DNA from: Gyrodactylus bullatarudis
Lineage: Eukaryota > Platyhelminthes > Monogenea > Gyrodactylidea > Gyrodactylidae
Direction: 5' to 3'
Length of the DNA stretch: 64,000 bases
NCBI GenBank assembly: GCA_012064415.1
Contig: SSNU01000127.1
Coordinates: 221,747 to 285,746, forward strand
In this document: piece after piece, positions 25,421 to 36,600 of the stretch
How the letters are laid out: each line of letters starts with the position of its first letter
How positions within the stretch are numbered: position 1 is the first letter of the stretch
The notes under the pieces: generated by a model
Told to the model about the DNA's origin: nothing
The model's input: only the letters and a program-made list of their open reading frames with translations
Databases searched by the model: none
Position numbers and translations under genes: made by a program

Positions 25421-28400
25421 TTAACCATTCAATGAAAGAATGCCGTCTGAGATATCTTGACTTCCATAATCCGAGGTTAAATGAAAGCTTTTAAATTTAT
25501 TCTCGCGAGAATTTCCGACAAGTTTACAGAGAACCAATTTGTAAACACCTTCACGTTCAGAATTCATGGCAAGATTTGTTCTGAGGGTAGTTGATTGTTC
25601 TGGATAATCGATGGCTAAATCTTGTGTTTCCAGGACATCCTGTTGATTTGTTTGGATACATTTAACAAGGCCGATTATTTGAATGTTTGGCTGGAAGATG
25701 AAAACTTCACTCAATGGACAATCACAGGAAGCAGAAAACTGGGCCAATTGCTGAAAGGAAGGCAATAGCCAAATTTTTATACAACCGAAAATATCACCAG
25801 ATGCCATGGTAATAATTTCATCAGTTCCATTCGGGTTTGTTTTGAAAGCTGTAGCTGGAATCACTTTCAGATCGATGGCCGTTATCATGTTGGGAATATT
25901 TTGGGATTTCAAAGTTTTCATATAAACAAAAATGGGCTGTTTTTTCGAGTCAATGGAATAATGCCAAACCTTAATTTCACCGATCCTATTACCAACTGCC
26001 AGCCAGCGTTTTGTTTCCTTACTAATTGTGGGCTTCAAATGCTTAGAGATGGCAATAACAGTTATTTCACTTTTGAGCTCATTAAATTGCACATCATTGA
26101 AACTGTTCGAGGGTTCGTAGGTGCTATTCCTCGTAAGGTTGTCATAGAGTCCATTTAACTTTGCTGATGACAAGGAACCGATAATCTGGGAGCTCTCAAC
26201 ATTCCATAGTAAAACATTGCCACTATGAATTCCAATAATGGCCATGTTGTTGTTCAGTAATTTAATGCACTCAACTCTGGTGTAAAAGTAGCCGATTTGA
26301 CTTGAGACCATTGTGATGGGAGTTCTCTCGCGATGAACATAATTTCCAGCTTTTCTAGCCATCTCTGCTTCCTTGCATGACTGAAAAAGGAGAATGAAAA
26401 CCATAATGATTGTAAAAAATATGGGCAGATTAACCTTTGACAAACCTTGGTTATTGGAGACAAATCCACTTTGGTACAAGCAACCTCGTATGGGATTCCT
26501 TTGTTCAACTTCCACATAACAAGGCAGGCTGAAGCATCAGGGAGAATATCGAATTTTACCAAACCGCTCTTCATTTGGGTAACATGCTTCAAAAGATCTC
26601 TTTGGCTCGGCTCCAAACGATGAAATTGAAGATCTATCCTTTTGAGAATGGAATTCTTGCTCGAATCCCAAATGCACATTCCAATTATCTGTCGGATAAG
26701 TAGAAATTTTTCAGGCATATTTTTTGAAATAAATTTGTTAACCCTTTCGGTGCCGATGGACATATATGTCCATTTTCCAATTTTTTTGAACCTTCATAAC
26801 TCTACCAGTTTGATAGGTTTCTGGATCAATTAAAGTTTAAATTGAAGCCCATTACTTGCATTAGTAATATTTTTGGCCAAATAACTTGGTATCTTCATAG
26901 CTAAATTTTGTTTTTTATAAAAATTGTGAAATAGTCTCGGCACCGAAAGAGTTAATTATTGGGTAAAATTCTATCTTTTACCAAAAAATCAATCACTATT
27001 TGATTGAGATAAATGTTCAGAGACATTGGTTTTAAGCTGAGCTACCGATGTCATGAGTGAATTAGAAATAAGAAGATGCCAGATTATTTCACAAATAAAG
27101 ATCTCTATTTCGGGCATACTCATCAGTTTGATACATGCCATATAAATACTCGTTTTACAAGAGAGAATAGAGATGATGTTATTGGTTGAAATTTCAACTC
27201 AAAATGTACAATTGGTTAGTACCTGTTACCAGGTAAGAAATGTTGAATTTATAATTTTGTACAGTTTCAAGTGACAAAGGTAATTATGATTATACATTAT
27301 TATTTTTAACACTATTGAAAAACTTTTTAAAAACTATAATCATAATTACCTTTGTCACTTGAAACTGTACAAAATTATAAATTCAACATTTCTTACCTGG
27401 TAACAGGTACTAACCAATTGTACATTTTGAGTTGAAATTTCAACCAATAACATCATCTCTATTCTCTCTTGTAAAACCAGTATTTAAATGGCATGTATCA
27501 CACTGATGAGTATGCCCGAAATAGAGATCTTTATTTGTGAAATAATCTGGCATCTTCTTATTTCCAATCACTATTGTACAAAGAAATCAAATTAATTTTT
27601 GTAATATATATAATATATATACCCAAATTAAAATTATCTCAATAACCTACAATATAAATCCAAGGTTGAAGATCTTAAAATTACAAGGATTCAGGGATTT
27701 AAAAAAATTTATAGAAAATAAAATCATAGACGTACAGATTTCGGATTCCTTGGCAGACGTTGTTCCACGTCGACTGAGTGTAATAAGATTAAAAATCTAT
27801 TTTCCAATATGGCCTTTGCATCGTAGATTTTATTGTCATAACTAGCTGGTAACGGCTTCTTTAATGGAACACACGAAGGATATTTCCAAGCTCTCAGTTC
27901 GCCATAATGAACATTGGCTATGATTCGCTCATTGCGCAAGAGAATAAGATTAAAAGTTTCATTTGTTGATGGTTCCTTGACAAAATCAGGAGAGTCGGTC
28001 AGTTTTATTGATTCCTTATCATTCTAAATAATGGAAGATTGATTAAATTTTAAAATTTTAGAATGTCAAAATCTTTCAACGCAATTAAAATAAAAAATTT
28101 TGGAGCCCAAAACAATAATATCCGATTATTATTTATACAGAAACATACTTCTTGAATTTTCTTAAAATTTATAAAATGAGTTATTAAAATCCTCATATGA
28201 TCTCATATAATACAGAATAAATACAAACAAGGATAAATTTACTTACTTGAAGATACCATATTTCAGGTAAAGAATTCCGATAGCCTGTCAGGACAAATGA
28301 TCCATTAGAACTCATAGCATAACATTCAATTAATCGATCAACGTTGAAGCCATTTTCTTGGCTAATTGAGGTAATATCACTACCGGATAATTCCTCGACA

Positions 28401-30652
28401 CTCTCACAATGATCTATGCAGGCCATGTTTTCAGTTATGTTTGGACTGAACTGAATTACATTTGCAGTTTTCCCAGATACCTCTACTGAACTTTGACCTT
28501 GGATATATGCATTGAATTTCGATGCCCTGAAAATTGAATTATCGTTATTTTGAATTGTATTTTTTACATACTTTTGAAATATCCTAGATTATATCATATG
28601 AAGCTTATCTTTTGTAGTTATCAATAAAACTTTTCTACTTACTTTAACATTTTTGGATTAATTGTCTGAAAATAAATTATAAAATTAATTTCAAGTCTGA
28701 ATTAGGCTGGTTAATATAACGATGGGAAGTTATAAATTTTACAAAAATATTTATCAAGAACTCGATAATATGAGATATTTTCTCATAACTTCATTTTTTA
28801 TGCCCATTTATCGAGTTTATTTCAAATTTATGGCAAATTTTCACTTTTTTGAACTTGCGTTGAAATTTTTTGTTGATTTCAGTTTATTTGAGTTATTAAA
28901 AATTGTTTTCTAGGATAGTGGTTATATAATGATATCTTCGAAATAGTGTAAAAACATTCGATAGACAGAGATGCTAAATAAGAATACAACCAAGATGAGA
29001 ATCATAAAATAGCTTATCTCCAACTAAAATAAGGGTAAATCAAATCCATTGTCAAATTTATATTTAAAGTTGGTTGATATGAAGTTGGGAATCTGTGATT
29101 TTAACGAAAAACTCGGTTTTTTCATCAAAAATTCGAATGAGTAAAGGATTTTTTGTAATCCTACTCATACTGCTCACTGTTTTACGATTTAAAAAAAAAT
29201 TTCTGAAAAAAAATTTTACAATGAAAAAAGTGGTAATTTTTCAATTTTCGATTTGGCGCCAAAATCACATTTTTCGAACTTTGAACCGAAAAATTCTATT
29301 GATTTGAAAGTTGGAGGTTGATCAAAAGGAGTTTTTCAGGACCAAGATTAGACAAGAGGTCGACTAGCACCGTCAAATTACTGACAGTACCCTCATTTTC
29401 ATAAGATTTCGAATTATCGAAATTTCATTGATTTTCAAGTAGTGAAAATGATCAAAAAATTGAAATTCAACTCCCAAACGATAATAAGGCTATGCATCAG
29501 ATAAGATTCAGTTGAATTGATTTTCTCGTCTAATCTTGATCCTCCTTTTGATCAACCTCCCACTTTCAAATCAATAGAATTTTTCGGTTCAAAGTTCGAA
29601 AAAATGTGATTTTGGCGCTAAATCGAATTGTTAGATTTATATTTAGTATATATAAAAAAGTTTCTGTTGTGAAGAACTAATAATCTTTAAGAACCAAAAT
29701 AGAGTATGCTTCATTTATAATTGGATGATCCGCTTACGTTTGAAAAGTCATCCTTCGAAGGAAAATAAATTTACAGCTAGTTAATACATGATAATGGGAA
29801 CTAGGGGATCAGAAATATAACCTCAAGAACTCATTTTTATGCGACAAAAATAAATCAGTGATTTTTTTGAGTCACATTCAATAGATTTCATTTTTTTAAA
29901 TCAAAAACTTTCAATAGGAAAATTGTTTTGTTCCACGATGGAATCTGAAATCTGAAATAAAAATTAGTAAAAAATTTAATTAGAAAATTTCCAAAGCATC
30001 TTACAGGCATTTCGATACTGAGATAGTCAAGCATCTTCTTCAGTGGATAAGACGCTTGTAACCTGAACGTTCTTCAATTTTATCTAAAAGCTGGAAGAGG
30101 CTTTGGAAAAAGGTTGGTTATATTCCAATTAAATCTATTTTAACTAATTTTTATTCAAAAAAATGTAATTCTCAAATCTGTCATCTTTGACAAAGATTAA
30201 TTATGCTACTTGATATTGAAATTTTTCGTATGGTTTGAAGAGTTTAGAATAAAACACGCTGTATGAGTTAGTCAAAATGTCGATCATGGGATGAATCAAA
30301 AATAAATATGATTTGTCAGTTAGATTAGGAATGGGGATATTCTATGCAAAGTATAAATATGATGTCTTACAAAATATATACATTTATATGACCTACATTG
30401 TATATACATGCTCTTGCAATATTTTTTTATGAAACTGCACATTTCTTCTGACTATACCAGAGTGACTTAATAGTATGAAATATAACTTTTTAATGCTCTA
30501 AAGGGAACTAGAAATATTTACAAAAGTCTCAGAATTTTTATTCCTGAATTTAGGAAAATTCATCTTTCCATATTCAATCAACTTACGAGTTCCTCAGCAA
30601 TTAATGATGAAGCTATAAAAGTTAATGTTATAGTTAGTTTTGAGTTATTCAT
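25421..30652 (-). CDS. Secreted WD40/beta-propeller-like protein of unknown family
   Basis: Six exons on minus: 30652-30587, 28665-28643 (a 23-nt microexon), 28526-28247, 28023-27736, 26688-26446 and 26380-25421. All junctions are phase-consistent and predict 619 aa. Exon 1 encodes MNNSKLTITLTFIASSLIAE, a good signal peptide. Propeller-blade-like strands ending in W-D/N type motifs follow: GNSLPEIWYL-like, YGELRAWKYPS, IIGMCIWDSSKN, HSGNVLLWNVESSQ, RIGEIKVWHYS and GCIKIWLLPS. WD40 proteins are scaffolds; no enzyme motif is seen. I could not name the family. Attachment of exon 1 rests on phase, a GTAAGT donor and the signal peptide, and spans a 1.9-kb intron, so the secreted status is inference; exons 3-6 are firmer. 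Its ATG overlaps the stop of the upstream laminin-G gene by 8 nt. Confidence 0.7.
26742..26951. mobile_element. Non-autonomous piggyBac-like MITE, 210 bp
   Basis: Flanked by TTAA on both sides (26738-26741 and 26952-26955). The ends are inverted: CCCTTTCGGTGCCGA on the left and TCGGCACCGAAAGAG on the right, 14 of 15 matching. A subterminal palindrome GGACATATATGTCC lies at 26758-26771. There is no coding capacity. TTAA targets and CCC ends are the hallmark of piggyBac elements. The termini differ from the intact piggyBac at 49534, so another transposase probably moved it. It lies 54 bp upstream (on minus) of exon 5 of the WD40-like gene. Confidence 0.8.
27108..27126 (-). ncRNA. Hammerhead-like core, left arm of palindrome A
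   Basis: On minus: CTGATGA (27126-27120), GTATGCCC, GAAA (27111-27108). The closing G-C pair of stem II is present. AAA before the core can pair with TTT after the putative cleavage site. Confidence 0.4.
27503..27521 (+). ncRNA. Hammerhead-like core, right arm of palindrome A
   Basis: CTGATGA (27503-27509), GTATGCCC, GAAA (27518-27521), then TAGAGATC. It is the mirror of the left-arm core and has the same one-pair stem II. Confidence 0.4.
29070..29628. repeat. Foldback repeat family P, copy 2, right end missing
   Basis: Starts GGTTGATATGAAGTTGGGAA as in the other copies. The inner arms at about 29254-29345 and 29533-29627 mirror each other (TTTTTCGAACTTTGAACCGA against TCGGTTCAAAGTTCGAAAAA). 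The outer right terminus is absent. Confidence 0.7.
30537..30542 (-). terminator. Candidate poly(A) signal of the laminin-G gene
   Basis: AATAAA on minus about 105 nt after the stop at 30645. It lies inside the putative first intron of the WD40-like gene, so the two transcription units overlap if both models hold. Confidence 0.35.
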
Positions 30653-33600
30653 TAAAGATTACGCTTATCTGACTTGGTAATGTATCATAGCTCTGACCTC
30701 GGAGAAAACGATCGAATTTTTCACTTTTACAGTTTTGCTTTTCAGCATTCATAGTTCTCCCATTATTGGGAATGTTGTAGCTGACAGCGAGAGTGTTTGA
30801 ACCTTTGATACCAACCATTTTCTCTTCCTTGTTGTTGAATTTTGGAAGAGTTCCAGATTTTATTGGATTGGTAAATTTTTCATTAAATGCATTATCATAT
30901 TGGCCACTCTTGTACATAACAGCAGATTGAGTCATTTTCAAAGACTTAGTCTTTCGTTTCTTTAGATAGTTTGAGCAAAATATTCCAAAAATTATCAGTG
31001 TTAATATCAAACAGATAACGCCGATTATTGGAAGAATTAATTGAAGACTCATGATATCCTTAAATTTGAAGTTTTGCTTCCCTAAAATTTAATTTTTTCC
31101 CATTAAAATGCATACCAATCTGGTTTGTAGAAAAATTAGAAATTACAAAAGTGCCAACTTACAATCACTACTAGAACTCTGAATTTTCTTCAATGAGTTG
31201 AGATACAGCCAGTTTTTATTGGCTCTAGCTGTCTCAGAATTCATCAGGAAATCTTCGTTTAAAATAATGTCATTCACTGCAATTATTTGGTTATCAGAGT
31301 CCTCTTTGAAATATCGTTTCATTCTCACAAGGTCTTCGCCGTTCATACTAAGACCACCGATAGCTCCGTTGAAATCTAGGAATCTTTCTCTGTCCAACCT
31401 GGACCAGCCAATATGCATAGCTCTGAGATTATTTGAATTTCGTGAGACTCTGATCAGAGTATTCGAATCTGGCTTAAGTGAAGCTCTCTTACTTCGCACT
31501 AGCTCATAATTGCCGATATTGGGAATGTTGGTAACATCAAAAGCTTTATCAGACTGACAAACGTTATCCTTGAGTTTATCACTCTCTTTAACCATAAGAA
31601 CTCCATTCAAAAGGATTTTAAAATTTAGTGTAGGTTTCCTCTCCAAAACCAGCATTAGAGAGTTTAGTTGTCCCTGGAACAGGTTGATTTGCTCTTCAAT
31701 ATCTTGTTCTCTGGAGCAAAACTTAATGGGCACCAATTTTTCCTCTTTATTATTGGAGAGAATAATTTTAAGAATTCCCTCGTGCTAAAAGAAAATTTTT
31801 CATCAGATAATAGTTTTTCAAGAAATGAATTGAAATTTGGAAACATTTTTCCATTACATTTTGATTTGAAAATTATTTATGAGTGGAAGGTATCTAAAGT
31901 TATTTTTGGAAATCATCATTAGACAAGGAAAGCAGGTAAATTTTATGAGATCTTAGGAAACAGCTCATTTTTATGTGAAATTTCATATTATTCGACCAAT
32001 TTCACTGCTTGAAAATTAATAAATTAAAATGATCCGAGAACAGTTCAAATTAACGGTTCTTTCAAGAATTAAATAGTGATAATTGGTCTAGGAAAGAGGA
32101 TAAGAAGGATTGCTAGTCCAGAGGAATGGCCAAAAGAAATAGAAGAGTCAAAATTAGGTTTAAATGAGAATGGTTATCCTAACAGATTTGTAGACAAATT
32201 TATCAATATGTCTGATGATGTAGATGAAAGGGTCGATGAAGGAGAGAAGACAACCGTATTCATGAAACTTAATTTTAAAGGTGATGGTTTCAGTAATGAT
32301 GTAAGGAGACGACTGGTTAATCTTATTGATCAACATTATGATAATATACAATTGAAAATTGTATTTAAAACCCAAAGATTATTCAGTTTGATTCATAAGG
32401 ATTTACTAAAACCTGAAGAAAAGACTCTTTTGATTTACAAATTCCAATGCGACTGTGGAGCTTCTTATATAGGACGTACGATTAGGAAATTGTAAACTAG
32501 GTCAAATGATCATCTAAAGAAGGATACAGCAGTGACAAGACATATCAAACAAGAAAATCATGAGACTTCGATTCCTAGTTTCTCAATTTTGTATAAAAAT
32601 GCGGGTGATGACAGCACAGATTTGTTGGTGAAGGAGAAATTCTTCATCAATAACTTTAAACCAAACCTGTGTGTTCAGAAAAATTACTCTTATAATCTTC
32701 AATTACCATGACCTATGTGAGCTTTTTCACTTTTCTCTTCACTGTTGCTATTTATTGAAGAGTTTTGGTGATTTTTCAGCTCACATTATACTCTTATATT
32801 TTTCAACTTTTACTATACTTTCAAAATTTGTAAAATATTATTTTCAATAAATTTTAAACTTTTATCATTATTTATGTGTCACTACTGATGAACCATAAAG
32901 AAATGTACATTTGGTGAATAAAGAATCTTTTAACTAGAAATATTTCGTTCTAGGTGCTTAGGTCGTATATCCCACAGGAACGTCATATTTGGTAATGGAT
33001 TAGCCCATATCGCTGAATGTTACAGCTTACTAATGGATCCCACCGAGACTGGTACGAAAGAAACTTACAAAGCATTTAGAAATAATTTAAGTATACATAT
33101 ATGGTAGACAAATAAGCGCGTTTCGTCCCTTTTCTGGACTCATCAGTATGCCACAACCTGGGATTTGAACCTCAGACCTCTCGCATTGTAGAACAATGCT
33201 CAATCCACTCGTCCAATATCTCATGCAACTCGGATTACTTCTATATCCTGATGAGTCCAGAAAAGGGACGAAACGCGCTTATTTGTCTACCATATATGTA
33301 TACTTAAATTATTTCTAAATGCTTTGTAAGTTTCTTTTGTACCAGTCTCGGTGGGATCCATTAGTAAGCTGTAACATTCAGCGACATGGGCTAATCCATT
33401 ACCAAATATGACGTTCCTGTGGGATATACGACCTAAGCACCTAGAACGAAATATTTCTAGTTAAACTTTGTAGGTATAGGTGCTGCACTATTCAAAAGAA
33501 TCTTTTCTTATATATCTACAAATATGATTTTAAGCGGATTTTCGGACGTTTTGATAAATTACGTGAATCATATCAACGCCAAAATTGGTTCCCTAGTCTA

Positions 33601-36600
33601 ATGGTGATCCTGAAAAATAACTTTGGATCTTTGTCTCATTTATAAATCAACGAATCTTTTCAGTGTTTGAAATAATGGCGCCAACTGGAAATTTACTAAA
33701 TCACGAGTAAATATGTTATTTGAATGAATTTTCAAAATAAGCAGCTCTCACCATGATTACTCGTAAGACTTCTTCTTCCTCATTGTTTTCGAGGGAGAAC
33801 AAGACCCTCTTAATTGATCTATTGGATATTTTATCGTTAACTGATTGTCTTTGAATAAGCATATATTCGTTCATATATTCAACAATTGGCGTCCGAAATG
33901 ATATACGAACTATGTCCAACTGTTTCTCCCGACTCAAATTAATTGATAATTTGAGAGAGTTATCTTCATTTTGAAGCCAGCCAAGTTGTTCTAGACAATA
34001 AAATAGAAGTTAATAAATGATACATTTTATCCTTTCAAATTACAGTATATTATTATTATTGACAGGTTGCGTCAAAAGAAATGAGATTTTAGAGATAAAA
34101 AATATATTCAAGAATCAGCATTAAAAAGTATAAAATCAGGTATCAAAATATTCTCCAGCTGAATTAATACATTTCTGCCAACGAATAGGAAGCTGATCGA
34201 TCCCATCAGCGTAAAATTCTTGACTTTTGGAATCGAAAAAGGTGATCAGGCCATTTTCGACCTCTCCTTTATTGAGGAATTTTTTACCCTTCAGAAAGTG
34301 TTCCATCTACCTGAAAAGATGATAATCTGATGGGGCAAGATCAGGACTATATGGAGGATGTTCTAAGACATCGATATTCTTCTCTTGGAAAAAATTTTTG
34401 ACATCTCTTCCCAGATGTGGTCGGGCGTTATCTTGTTGGAATGAAATCCTTCCGAATCTTGGGAATTTTTCATTTAATTTGGCAACCATTTGCCTTAACG
34501 AGTCCAGATATCTTTGAGAAGTGACTGTCTGACCATAATTCATAAGTTCATAGTGAATTACTCCTTTTCTTGTCCAAAAAACTGTAAGCATCACTTTCTT
34601 TGAGAACCTGTTTGGAGAGGGTTGAGTCGCTTTCTCACCAACTCGTTTCCAAGACCTTTTTCGACTCTGATCCTGCAGATAGATCCATTTTTCATCTGTT
34701 GTAACGATATTCTTCAGAAAGTTGTCATAACTAAGACTGTGAGAGAGTCTTCAACATGCTTCAACTCATTTCCTTTTTTCTGATTCATTGAGGTCATGAG
34801 GAACTCATTTGTCGAATGAATTTGTAAAGTTCTCCTCTCTCAGAGCACGTAGAACAGAGGAGTGACTAACATTCAAAACGGAAGAAATCATTCTTGAAGA
34901 TGAAGAAGGTTCCTCTTCAATTGCTTCAATGATTAAAGATTTATCGACGACTGAAGGTCGGCCCGATTTCGATTCATCATCAACTGTTATCTTGCCTTCA
35001 ACAAAGTTTGAGTTACAACGAAACACCGTAGCTCGCTTTATTCGATCTCCAAAACAAGATTCAAGCTTTCTAAAGGTCTCTGATGGCCCAGTTTTGTAAA
35101 TACTCATATGCAATTAATTTTCGTATATCCTTAGTTTCGAAAATGTCACTAAGACTCATTGTTTCTCGAATTATGAATAAGAAGATTAATTCAAAGAAAT
35201 AGAAGAATAAATTCTCTTTATTTTGGTGCATAATTTTTTATATTAAACTGAATTTTTGATTATGTAACTTTTGATCAAAGTTAGAATCTAATAACATTTG
35301 ATGCAACCTAATATTTTTCTTTGATGAGAATCAATTCTGAACGTATTTTATCAACTGATAAATTTTCAAATTTTTTCTTTCATGATCACCTGACAATTTT
35401 TTAACCTTATAGAAGAGGAATCATGTTTAACAAGATAAGTTTAAAATCCTATTTAAATGTAACACTATTAAAATAGTTGTGAGAAAACCTTTTAAGGTTA
35501 TCCATTATAACTTATCACGTTGGCCTATTATTTTTAAGGTAACTAGAATAGATATTTTATTTAAAAAACTGTTGTAGATGAATTGGAAGAAAGTTTTAAT
35601 GATCATAAGCCAAAAACTTTCAAGCTAGGTGAGAGAATTTCACTTAGCCTGAAGAAATAAAAGTACAAATAAAAGCTGAGAATTGGTGTAAAAAATAAAT
35701 TCGATAAAAGATAAAATTCATCTGATCTCTTCGTTTTTATCAAGTTCTTAGCTAGTTTTTTAAAAATGGCATTTGTAGAGAAAAATCTTTTCAGTGGAGT
35801 GTGCAAAAGTCAGACAGGGTTTAGTATATGAGATAAAGTCGAATGTCTGCTGATAAATACAGGAAATATTACTAGATATACATGAACTATTATAAATTGT
35901 AAAATTCAAATGTTTTTTATTGAATAGAGAGTGTGAAATACTTTGATATTTTTATGACATGTCTCTAGTTTGACTCCAATTTGTTTTAATAGAAAGTACA
36001 ACTTTAGACACTAGCTTTTTCTAAAGATGATAGAGAAGAAGTTGAAAGCATACTGACATTTTAGTCAAAAATTAAGATTATAATCTAAAATTCTAAAAAA
36101 CCTTCATTTATAAGACTTTCGTATAGCTATTGAAACCGCCTGTAATTTTGTAACAAAAATTTTTGTTTAAGCAAACTTTTAACAAACTCTCTTCCAGGCG
36201 TTTCAGTACTGAGATAATAAAGATTTTCAGATCTGGATCAAAAGAAAACCTAAGGGTTCGAATTAAAAGTTTTTCATCCACTGAATTAGGTACTTGATTA
36301 CATCATTACCTAAAAGTCTGGAAGAGGTTCTGGAAAAATAGGTGCTTTCATCTAAACCTAATTGACATGAAGATGAGAAAGTCAGGAAAAAATTATTTTT
36401 CGAATTCCATAAAAAAATAAGCCAATAATTTTTTTTTATTTCCGAAAAAATTCAATCTGACCAAAATTAGGCCGTTTTTCAATTTTCGAAAATGCACCAA
36501 ATTTCCACTTTTACAACTTTCGAATCCAAAATTTTTTATCGATTTCAAAGATTTGAAGCAGTTAAATGCAGATATTCGAGACGAACATAAGACAAAGAAT

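Larger units (their letters stand above)
27065..27564. repeat. Palindrome made of two inverted family A terminal repeats
   Basis: The arms at 27065-27294 and 27335-27564 are nearly perfect inverse copies, with a spacer of about 40 bp. Each arm matches the 3' repeat of the Penelope-like fragment at 23850-24046. Each arm holds a hammerhead-like core pointing outward (27126-27108 minus, 27503-27521 plus). It has no open frame. Confidence 0.85.
26689..27735 (-). other. Intron 4 of the WD40-like gene
   Basis: About 1.05 kb. It carries a piggyBac-type MITE (26742-26951) close to the acceptor and the hammerhead-bearing palindrome of family A (27065-27564). Confidence 0.7.
28667..30586 (-). other. 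Putative intron 1 of the WD40-like gene
   Basis: The donor GTAAGT is at 30586 and the acceptor TTTCAG precedes 28665. It includes a foldback P copy (29070-29628) and a candidate poly(A) signal for the upstream laminin-G gene. Confidence 0.5.
32929..33465. repeat. Palindromic terminal repeat of Penelope-like element B with two hammerheads
   Basis: The arms at 32929-33147 and 33247-33465 are about 219 bp each and nearly identical when one is inverted. They run from TTAACTAGAAATATTTCGTT at the outer end to CTGGACTCATCAG at the inner end. The 99-bp spacer holds a tRNA-like segment on minus. Each arm ends inward with a hammerhead core. Confidence 0.9.
31785..33751 (-). other. Intron of the laminin-G gene containing Penelope-like element B
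   Basis: The donor GTGAGA is at 33751 and the acceptor TTTTAG precedes 31784. The element lies in the opposite orientation to the host gene. Confidence 0.65.

Noticed and set aside
6795..27620. Short AT microsatellites (for example near 6800, 17936 and 27600)
   Set aside because: Expected in DNA of this composition and not informative.
31198..31922. Plus-strand open frames opposite laminin-G exon 16
   Set aside because: Shadows of the minus-strand coding exon 31784-31163 and its flanking intron.
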